Below are positions 49,701 to 54,693 of a stretch of 54,693 bases of DNA, one piece after another; the stretch's first letter is position 1; every line of letters starts with the position of its first letter. The notes beneath the pieces were generated by a model. The model saw only the letters and a program-made list of their open reading frames with translations, was not told the origin of the DNA and ran no database searches. The stretch is from a virus, in the IMG/VR virus record IMGVR_UViG_3300025913_000044, positions 1-54,693 of that record. The stretch is one strand, 5' to 3'. A program made the translations under genes and the position numbers.

Positions 49701-50460
49701 TTTGCTGGTTCCGTGTGGTGTAAAGTAGCGCCGCTGAAACGCCGCCGAGGATGCGGAGAAAAACCAGTTTTACGATTTTTGTTGGCACTCGGCCCAGACC
49801 TGGGGTAAACACCCACCATGCTTTGGCGAGCCAGGCGGGGAATCCGCCCTAAGAATTTCGGCCTCCCCGCCGGAAATAACCGAGCCCTGAGTCGCTCTCA
49901 GTGTTCACTTCCCTGCTTGCGCCAACAGGCAGGGACCCTTTTCCCAGTTACAAGGACAGCACCCGAACCCCTTGCACGTAGTCTTGGGGTCAACACGGCC
50001 GACCAGACCGCCTGGTCCGCTCCGAGTCACTCCCGCGCCCACCAGGGCCAGATGAGCGACGACTCGCATCCGTCGGTATGGAAACCGAATAGCCCACTCC
50101 CCAGCCGCTCAATGAGCCACCTCATTGTCCCAGGGATATCGGCGAATCACCCCCGCTGCCGCAGCCATAACTGGTAGTCCGTTGCCCCGACACAAAGTTG
50201 CCAACAACTCGGCTGAGTCGGTTTGCCGCAGGTCCGTGCAGTCGAACGCTCTTCGACCCGGTACCCCTGTTATAGGGGGTGGTGTCGTCGGCCATGACCG
50301 TTCTTCCCAATCCCTCCCCTTACCCAACTTCGCTCAAGAACCGTTTCACCGAACTGTGGGAGGATTCGGTATCTATCAGAAGAGGGGGCTCATAAAACCC
50401 TCCGCACCCCCACGGCCCTCTGCCCCCGGGGACTGCCGGGACGGTCGGTGGGAAAAAGAG
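49700..50460. ncRNA. Large gene-free structured region, candidate ornate non-coding RNA
   Basis: No convincing protein frame exists here on either strand. Perfect short-loop hairpins follow each other: GGCGG/CCGCC (49834-49848), an ATTTCGGC/GCCGGAAAT stem with one bulge (49855-49877), CTGAG/CTCAG (49887-49901), TCCCTGC/GCAGGGA (49910-49935), GACCAG/CTGGTC (50001-50017), CAATGAG/CTCATTG (50110-50127), AGTTG/CAACT (50196-50209) enclosed by CCGAC/GTCGG (50187-50221), GTCGAA/TTCGAC (50241-50257), CCCCT/AGGGG (50264-50278). CTCGG/CCGAG (49788-49884) encloses several as a junction. Linkers are purine-rich on the leftward strand, so transcription may be leftward. Size and density recall the GOLLD/ROOL class of phage RNAs, but no homology is claimed. 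Confidence 0.6.
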
Positions 50461-50470
50461 ATTCCTTCGG

Positions 50471-50782
50471 TCAAGCTTCGGCAAAGCCAGCGTTGTCGGC
50501 CTTGGCACGGCTGCGCTTGGCCAGTTTGGTCGTGTCAATCGAGCGCGGCAGAGGGCGCATCTTTAGCTTGCGCTTGGTCTCTTCGAGTTCGCACCAACTA
50601 CGGGCAAGGGAACCGCGAACTGCGGCGCTTACGTCGGGGTTTCGTGCGTCTGCCATCAGAAGCTTCTGTAGTTCCTTGGCTTCGGCGAACGCTGTCTTGT
50701 ATTGCGGTCGTGTCTTGCTGCTGAGGGGCTTGCTGGGAAGGGCAAGCGGTTCTGGGTCCATTTGCAAGCAGCCAAGCATCAC
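50471..50782 (-). CDS. Small basic helical protein on the leftward strand
   Basis: A 103-residue protein, Lys/Ala/Glu-rich (KTRPQYKTAFAEAKELQKLL, then WCELEETKRKLKMRPLPRSI), not shadow-like. It is the only leftward gene among the early genes, divergent from the gene at 50833, and lies upstream of the structured region if that is read leftward, so the two may share a transcript. GGGCAG precedes the first ATG. It might bind the adjacent RNA, which would fit its basic charge; that is speculation. Confidence 0.55.
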   Translation of the reverse strand: MMLGCLQMDPEPLALPSKPLSSKTRPQYKTAFAEAKELQKLLMADARNPDVSAAVRGSLARSWCELEETKRKLKMRPLPRSIDTTKLAKRSRAKADNAGFAEA

Positions 50783-50832
50783 TCTGCCCTGGGGTGCAAG
50801 GAATAACCCTTGCGATAACCAAAGGACAAACA

Positions 50833-51027
50833 GTGAAAGCTAAGGTGAAAAAGGTGAAGTTCAGTGTGGCGCAGGAGTGTTTCTCGTTTGTAGAGAATGC
50901 GGTGTTCAAGGCTCCGGCGAATCTGGGCAATGGGCAGGAAGCGCGGTTTGACGCGATGTTTGACTCTCGGTCGTGGGTGAAAGATTTGCTGGAGCGCCCG
51001 GTGTCGGCTCGGGAGGTGAATAGTTAA
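50833..51027 (+). CDS. Small basic protein
   Basis: A 64-residue protein with GTG start behind AAAGGACAAACA. It is Lys/Val/Phe-rich (KAKVKKVKFSVAQECFSFVE), strand-like at the start and helical later. A following ATG gene begins directly after the stop. Unrecognised. Confidence 0.6.
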   Translation: MKAKVKKVKFSVAQECFSFVENAVFKAPANLGNGQEARFDAMFDSRSWVKDLLERPVSAREVNS

Positions 51028-51225
51028 ATGAACGTCAAAGTTGAGCAGGTGATAGCCGTCGACGGGCGGTTTGTGCGGTTGGCTCCGTTTAACGAGTTCC
51101 CTTGGGAGCAGGTGCAGAAGTGTCCCAAGCGGGTGTTGAGCTACTCGGGCGGGTTCTACCTTGATGATCCGCAGGGGTTCGTGGCCTTTGATGTGACGCA
51201 CCTTTGGAGGGCTAAGCACCCATGA
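51028..51225 (+). CDS. Small hypothetical protein
   Basis: A 65-residue strand-rich protein (VKVEQVIAVDGRFVRLAPFN). It starts directly after the preceding stop (TAAATG) and its stop overlaps the next ATG (ATGA). Unrecognised. Confidence 0.6.
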   Translation: MNVKVEQVIAVDGRFVRLAPFNEFPWEQVQKCPKRVLSYSGGFYLDDPQGFVAFDVTHLWRAKHP

Positions 51226-51401
51226 ACGCTGACCATTACCGCAAGTGCCGCGAGCACCAAGCTCTAGTGCGGGCCAATATCGTGGCGGCGCTCGAATCCG
51301 GGGATTTGGAGCGCGCTAACTATCTGCGGCACCGGTTTGCCGACCTGCTCAAGATAGTCCTGCCACCCGATGAGCTAGAGCAGCCCAAGCCCAAGGAATA
51401 G
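51222..51401 (+). CDS. Small charged helical protein
   Basis: A 59-residue protein beginning MNADHYRKCREHQALVRANI and ending PKPKE; mostly helix, rich in Arg/Leu/Glu. It overlaps the upstream stop (ATGA). Unrecognised but in a coupled set of small early genes. Confidence 0.55.
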   Translation: MNADHYRKCREHQALVRANIVAALESGDLERANYLRHRFADLLKIVLPPDELEQPKPKE

Positions 51402-51506
51402 CCGTCAAACCCGGCCTGTGGTGGTGTGAAGCATCACTCCACCATAGGGCGGATAGGACAGCACTTACGCTGAGTCCATCCATTGTCACTCGAAAGGACA
51501 AATACA

Positions 51507-52124
51507 GTGAATAACACTCAAAACACGGCCGTGGCTAAGACCACGGATAACAAACCCGCAACTCAACCCGCTGCGGCCGCTCCAGCGCCTGCGGCACCGG
51601 CCGAAAGCCAACTGCCTGCGGCTCCTGCTCCTGCGGCAGCAACTCCGCCTGCGGTTATCCCCCGCACGCTGTTCAACGTCGACATCTTCCAGAACACGCC
51701 GAACGTGTCGAAGGTGTTCGGTCTGGTGGCCACCAAGAACAAGGAAGGCGTGGTGGTGGCGGGTGGCCTGCGGTTGGACAAGCGCCGGGATGTGGCCAAA
51801 GCCCTAGAACTCGAAGGCAAAGCCAATGCTGACAAGCTCGATGCCGCCATCAATCAGGCCGAGCTCGATGCGTGGAAGAGCTTCAAGGTTTGGCTCCTCT
51901 CCCAGCCTGATGACAAGCTCGGCCTGCGGGCGTTCCGGTCCCGGATGCTCAAGAACGGCCTGCGCCGGTTTGGGCTGACCTTGGATGAGATGAGCCCCAA
52001 GGACCAGATGACCGTCGAGAAGTACGCGGCGAGCTTCGGCCTGACCGTCGAAGAGATGGGCAAGCTGATGGCTGACCGGGCGCGCAATGCGCAGGGCGTG
52101 GTCGATGTGGCTGAGGTGAAGTAA
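51507..52124 (+). CDS. Ala/Pro-rich protein with helical C-terminus
   Basis: A 205-residue protein with GTG start after GAAAGGACAAATACA. Residues 12-50 are an Ala/Pro-rich flexible linker. Residues 55-205 are strand then helix, including SFKVWLLSQPDDKLGLRAFR and repeated LTLDEMSPKDQ / LTVEEMGKLMAD patterns. No family is recognised. The strong ribosome-binding motif and following terminator suggest abundant early expression; it may be a DNA- or protein-binding factor. Confidence 0.65.
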   Translation: MNNTQNTAVAKTTDNKPATQPAAAAPAPAAPAESQLPAAPAPAAATPPAVIPRTLFNVDIFQNTPNVSKVFGLVATKNKEGVVVAGGLRLDKRRDVAKALELEGKANADKLDAAINQAELDAWKSFKVWLLSQPDDKLGLRAFRSRMLKNGLRRFGLTLDEMSPKDQMTVEKYAASFGLTVEEMGKLMADRARNAQGVVDVAEVK

Positions 52125-52141
52125 CCCGAGAGCAACGGAAA

Positions 52142-52185
52142 GGGGGCTGCGGCAGCGAGTGCTCCGCGGCCCTCTCTTCCTCTTT
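52142..52185 (+). terminator. Terminator-like hairpin
   Basis: GGGCTGCGG pairs with CCGCGGCCC (one T-G wobble) and TCTCTTCCTCTTTCT follows. It ends the transcript of the Ala/Pro-rich protein. Confidence 0.7.
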
Positions 52186-52198
52186 CTACTCTATCTTT

Positions 52199-52468
52199 AT
52201 GACTTCAAAACCTGCCCGCTCCTGCATGTGCTGCGGAGTGTCATTGGACCAGGGTCCGATCAACCTGCCGCTGCTATGCGACACGTGCGCGCCTCAACCC
52301 CTGCGCCAGGACTTCAACCGGGGTCTCAATTCGTTACTCATCGAAATGGGAAACCTGAGTAGTGCTCAACAACAGCAACACCTGGCCGCGCAACGAATGC
52401 GGTTAGTGTTCCTGGTGGCGTTCCTGTGTTTCTGCCTGGGTCTCATCCTCAAATCCCTCGGCCTATGA
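52199..52468 (+). CDS. Small membrane protein with N-terminal zinc knuckle
   Basis: An 89-residue protein: CMCC...CDTC Cys pairs at residues 9-30, a Gln-rich helix, then a C-terminal membrane helix (RLVFLVAFLCFCLGLILKSL). Likely tail-anchored in the inner membrane with a cytosolic zinc-binding head. Its stop overlaps the next ATG (ATGA). Role unknown; possibly host takeover. Confidence 0.65.
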   Translation: MTSKPARSCMCCGVSLDQGPINLPLLCDTCAPQPLRQDFNRGLNSLLIEMGNLSSAQQQQHLAAQRMRLVFLVAFLCFCLGLILKSLGL

Positions 52469-52638
52469 CACAGAAAGACTGGGAGCATTACTTCAAGCAG
52501 ATGGCGGCGGCCCTGCTTGGCACCGCCCCGGAAACCGTCATCATTCAATACCTCGATGACTCGGGCCGCATCATCAGCGCCAGCACTGAGGTGCGGGTCA
52601 GCCCCGACCACGACGGGCACATCAGCCTCGCGGAGTGA
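52465..52638 (+). CDS. Small hypothetical protein
   Basis: A 57-residue protein (start MTQKDWEHYFKQMAAALLG) with an amphipathic helix followed by strand-like VSPDHDGHISLAE. ATGA overlap supports coupled translation with the membrane protein. Confidence 0.55.
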   Translation: MTQKDWEHYFKQMAAALLGTAPETVIIQYLDDSGRIISASTEVRVSPDHDGHISLAE

Positions 52639-52669
52639 TTAGCTGCGATTAACCAAACTGCATTTACCC

Positions 52670-52700
52670 ATAACCCTGCGGATCGTCTCCGCGGGGTTAT
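52670..52700 (+). promoter_or_regulatory. Leader hairpin, copy 2
   Basis: ATAACCCTGCGG pairs with CCGCGGGGTTAT (12 pairs, one T-G wobble) about 22 bases before the 52723 gene. It shares CGCGGGGTTATAC and ATAACC with copy 1 at 37530. No T-run follows. Confidence 0.6.
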
Positions 52701-52722
52701 ACATCCCATTACTTATATTACT

Positions 52723-53109
52723 ATGTCTGATATACTCTCAAAACTGCCTGATTCTCTGGCCAATTCACCCGTTCCGTTCTTCAGAACGTCGTGCGGTTGC
52801 ATTGGCTTTTACTCGGGAATCACTCATCAGCGCGACAAATCCGACTCGGGCCATCCCATGTGGTCGGTGGTGGAAGCCTGTGACGCGGCCTTTGACGAGA
52901 ACATGGCGTTGTCCAACGGCAACCGCTATTTCACCGAGGACAAGACCTACACCCCGCTGACGCAGGAGGAGTCGTTTGCCCTCATCAAGTATCTCAATCA
53001 CCTCATCCATGACGGTTACCGGTGGAGGGCGTTCTGCGCTTCCGTCAAATGGGCCAACGAGTGGCAGCACGAATTTCCCAAACTCCATGAAACACAAACG
53101 CAAGGTTGA
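52723..53109 (+). CDS. Hypothetical protein under the repeated hairpin
   Basis: A 128-residue protein with a Cys-containing FRTSCGCIGFY start, an acidic middle and KYLNHLIHDGYRWRAF at the end. No family recognised. Preceded by the same hairpin as the late gene at 37201-37500; the next gene starts within its last 23 bases. Confidence 0.65.
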   Translation: MSDILSKLPDSLANSPVPFFRTSCGCIGFYSGITHQRDKSDSGHPMWSVVEACDAAFDENMALSNGNRYFTEDKTYTPLTQEESFALIKYLNHLIHDGYRWRAFCASVKWANEWQHEFPKLHETQTQG

Positions 53110-53269
53110 CGCCCATGCCCAGCGCATGAGGCACACCATTGAGCGCATCAACGAGATAAACGCTTGGCGGAATGAAGCCGTCAAACACGCCATCACCAAG
53201 GAGCAGCGCGAGGCTATTGACGCCGAAGTGCTGGCCTTGCGTGAGCGGGTGGAGCGACAACCGCAGTAA
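53087..53269 (+). CDS. Small charged protein
   Basis: A 60-residue, very charged helical protein (KHKRKVDAHAQRMRHTIERI, EAIDAEVLALRERVERQPQ) starting inside the end of the previous gene. Possible coiled-coil dimer. Unrecognised. Confidence 0.55.
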   Translation: MKHKRKVDAHAQRMRHTIERINEINAWRNEAVKHAITKEQREAIDAEVLALRERVERQPQ

Positions 53270-53293
53270 ACCCAAATGAAAGGACAAACCAAA

Positions 53294-53494
53294 ATGAAAG
53301 CCATCACCATAGCCCTCGACGAGGAGGACTTTAGTTTCATCCGCTATGCGCTGGAGGATTTGGCGCACCGGCGCATGGAGCAATCCATCGAGGTCAACAA
53401 CCGGGACTTTGCAGGCGAGTGCCTCGCAGAGTACACCCGCATCCAAAATCTCAGCGACGAACTCCACGACTGTTTCCGAAAGGCCCAGCAATGA
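53294..53494 (+). CDS. Small acidic protein
   Basis: A 66-residue protein behind GAAAGGACAAACC. Strand then helix (MKAITIALDEEDFSFIRYAL). Stop overlaps the next ATG. Unrecognised; part of the small early gene run that leads to the Ubl gene. Confidence 0.6.
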   Translation: MKAITIALDEEDFSFIRYALEDLAHRRMEQSIEVNNRDFAGECLAEYTRIQNLSDELHDCFRKAQQ

Positions 53495-53748
53495 AGTTCT
53501 TCCTCATCGTTATATACTCGTCGGAGGAATGGAGCGACGCCCAGTTGCGGGTCACGCGCTCCAAGGCCAACGCCATTGATTACGTGCGTGGCAGCAATAA
53601 CTGGGATATCCGCGAGGTCAACATCAACGAAATCTGGTCTGAAATCAGAGAGCTGCCACTTACCGATTGGTGCACGGAGAACAACGGATTTGGCGGCGAC
53701 CACAGTTTTGACCCGGAGGAGAATTCATCAAGCATCACTTCCCCCTAA
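53491..53748 (+). CDS. Small hypothetical protein upstream of the Ubl leader
   Basis: An 85-residue protein with a hydrophobic start (MKFFLIVIYSS), then charged and acidic; no clear signal cleavage site. It ends directly before the structured leader of the ubiquitin-like gene. Unrecognised. Confidence 0.55.
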   Translation: MKFFLIVIYSSEEWSDAQLRVTRSKANAIDYVRGSNNWDIREVNINEIWSEIRELPLTDWCTENNGFGGDHSFDPEENSSSITSP

Positions 53749-53757
53749 GGTGTAAGC

Positions 53758-53885
53758 GCACAGGGTTGACAGCCCTGTGTGTGTTCTACTACACTGACGC
53801 CCGGCCCTGGTAAACCCGGGGCCGCAGGTCAGTGCAGACGCACTGGGAACGAGCGTGCCGTTCAATCGAGGGAAACCTCGCACGC
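53758..53885 (+). ncRNA. Structured leader of the ubiquitin-like gene
   Basis: Three helices: CACAGGG/CCCTGTG (53759-53779); CACTGAC/GTCAGTG (53792-53834) enclosing a GGCCC/GGGCC stem; and GCGTG/CACGC plus CGAGG-GAAA-CCTCG (53853-53885), where a nine-base bulge on one side separates two stems that are continuous on the other, capped by a GNRA loop. GAACG (near 53848) can also pair with CGTTC (near 53859), competing with stem 3. The ribosome-binding AAGGACAAA lies just after it. This looks like a regulatory aptamer or mRNA-stabilising leader for the Ubl. Confidence 0.6.
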
Positions 53886-53914
53886 ATTGTTAGAAACCTA
53901 GTAAGGACAAACAT

Positions 53915-54136
53915 ATGGTTATTACCATCAAATACGGCCTGGAGCAGATCACCAAGAACTACGAGAACGCCCCCACCATCGGCGCGCTCAAGGGTGACAG
54001 CAACATCCGCGCGGTGCTGGGCTATGGGGACAACACCAAAGCCCTCATCAACGGCGTGGAGATGAGCAACGACGTTCAGGTCCCGGCCGGGGCCGTCGTC
54101 ACGTTCGAGACGGCCTGCAACAGCAAGGCCCTGTAA
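53915..54136 (+). CDS. Ubiquitin-like beta-grasp modifier
   Basis: A 73-residue protein of the Prok_Ub/PRTRC-C or MoaD/ThiS-like type: N-terminal strands MVITIKYGLEQITKN, a central SNIRAVLGYGDNTKALINGV (the typical xLGxxxxxxxxxNG turn), then SNDVQVPAGAVVTFETA, where VQVPAGAVVTFE is the classic penultimate strand of Ubls. The C-terminus ends CNSKAL, with no di-Gly, so either the JAB protein trims it or conjugation uses another residue. Preceded by a folded leader and AAGGACAAACAT; followed by a palindrome and terminator. Substrate modifier of the E1/E2/JAB set by context. Confidence 0.75.
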   Translation: MVITIKYGLEQITKNYENAPTIGALKGDSNIRAVLGYGDNTKALINGVEMSNDVQVPAGAVVTFETACNSKAL

Positions 54137-54189
54137 TCGTTAGCTAACGATTGGCCCTGCCCTCAACAACGGGGGCGGGGCCTTTCTTT
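54136..54189 (+). terminator. Palindrome plus terminator between Ubl and E2-like genes
   Basis: ATCGTTAGCTAACGAT (54136-54151) is a perfect 16-base palindrome. It is followed by GGCCCTGCCC pairing with GGGGCGGGGCC and then TTTCTTT. This would stop most transcripts after the Ubl gene, keeping modifier in excess of the enzymes; the palindrome may also be a protein-binding operator. Confidence 0.75.
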
Positions 54190-54219
54190 GGCTTTTCACT
54201 TCACACAAAGGACAAACAC

Positions 54220-54693
54220 ATGGCAACAACACGCGAGTATATCATTCGCCCCGACGGCGGCATTTACCGACGCACCATCTCCGAGGCTGAGATCGAGGTG
54301 ACCGACCAGTTGATGAGTATCATGGTCCGGGATGTCACCTACAAGGTGGCCAACGCCTTCACACTCGACAAGACCGGCTGGGTTGGTCTGGCGATTACCC
54401 CGGGCATCACCTACGCCACCGTCAGTCTGGAGCGCCTGCTCATCAAGGCTCCCTGGCGGCTCAACAACGAGGGCATCCTGACGCCCAACTTCGGCAGCAA
54501 GACCGATCCGGTCGTTTCCGTGCGCTGGACTCCACCGCCCACGATGGGGCTGCGCTTCATCATGCACATCATTCCGGGTAACCGGATTGGCAGCACACCG
54601 CGGATGCGGCATCACGCAGTAGCGTTCTGGCTCTTTGCCGTGGACTACCGCCCGGTTCCACCGGTCTTTTACCGGCTGCCCATTGCCAACGTG
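54220..54693 (+). CDS. E2-like ubiquitin-conjugation protein, N-terminal part (continues at 1)
   Basis: The first 158 codons of the 235-residue E2-like protein; start ATG follows AAAGGACAAACAC. Residues 100-150 hold VSVRWTPPPTMGLRF and AFWLFAVDYRPVPP, then RLPIANV directly at the end, continuing with GADNGQMGD at base 1. This order matches PRTRC protein B/Prok-E2_D. No Cys is present in this part. Expected to accept the Ubl from the E1 and pass it to targets; whether it is catalytically active without a conserved Cys is open. Confidence 0.7.
   Translation, partial: MATTREYIIRPDGGIYRRTISEAEIEVTDQLMSIMVRDVTYKVANAFTLDKTGWVGLAITPGITYATVSLERLLIKAPWRLNNEGILTPNFGSKTDPVVSVRWTPPPTMGLRFIMHIIPGNRIGSTPRMRHHAVAFWLFAVDYRPVPPVFYRLPIANV

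Noticed and set aside
50125-50724. Rightward frame through the structured region
   Set aside because: Ser/Arg/Cys-rich with no domain pattern, and it runs through many perfect hairpins and over the leftward gene at 50471.
53758-53885. Cobalamin riboswitch or hammerhead ribozyme in the Ubl leader
   Set aside because: The needed consensus boxes (GCCACTG, CTGATGA with GAAA in place) are not present; only the stems are clear.
1-54693. Integrase or lysogeny module
   Set aside because: No recombinase signature was seen; the XRE and ParB-like proteins alone do not show lysogeny.
1-54693. CRISPR array
   Set aside because: No regularly spaced direct repeats of the expected size were found; the only clear repeats are protein modules and hairpins.

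Overview
The window looks like the complete, circularly permuted genome of a tailed double-stranded DNA phage (Caudoviricetes), GC-rich and densely packed, with most neighbouring genes sharing ATGA, GTGA or TAATG stop/start overlaps. The reading frame open at the right end continues in frame into the left end and restores one 235-residue protein, so the two ends probably join. A large terminase, portal, scaffold-like protein, probable major capsid protein and a 2401-residue virion protein are present. No tape-measure or tail-sheath protein was recognised, which points to a short-tailed (podovirus-like) virion. The host is unknown. Verrucomicrobiota is possible, judging from a lipoprotein whose C-terminus resembles secreted proteins of that phylum, but this is weak. 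No integrase was recognised.

Layout. From about 48.0 kb, through the junction, to 12.0 kb all convincing genes but one run rightward (early region): an XRE regulator, a GroES-like co-chaperonin, many small proteins, then a ubiquitin-like modification cassette, a ParB/DGQHR-like protein, an AAA/RecA-like ATPase, an SF2 helicase, a TOPRIM primase-like protein and a RusA-like resolvase. From 47.8 kb down to 11.9 kb nearly everything runs leftward (late region): a glycan/methyltransferase cluster, portal, an ATP-grasp protein, scaffold, capsid, receptor-binding-type proteins with a repeated CFxC module, small membrane proteins and lipoproteins, tail proteins with Ig-like domains, and the giant virion protein. 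The terminase (26.4-28.2 kb) and one HNH endonuclease are the only rightward genes in the late block.

The main system is a phage-borne ubiquitin-like conjugation cassette: a beta-grasp Ubl (53915), an E2-like protein across the junction (54220 to 234), an E1/ThiF protein (581), a JAB/JAMM peptidase with an exact HxH-x7-S-x2-D motif (1910), two unknown partners (231 and 1254), a zinc-finger protein and a ParB-like protein. The content resembles PRTRC (ParB-Related, ThiF-Related Cassette) systems better known from plasmids. The Ubl has a structured leader with a GAAA-capped stem, and a palindrome plus terminator separates it from the E2, which could set the ratio of modifier to enzymes.

Other non-coding structure: a gene-free stretch of about 760 bases (49.70-50.46 kb) packed with perfect short hairpins, probably a large structured RNA, next to a tRNA-like T-arm; a folded leader with competing pairings at 8138-8253; a hairpin repeated upstream of one early and one late gene; and an extended Shine-Dalgarno motif (GAAAGGACAAA) before nine early genes.
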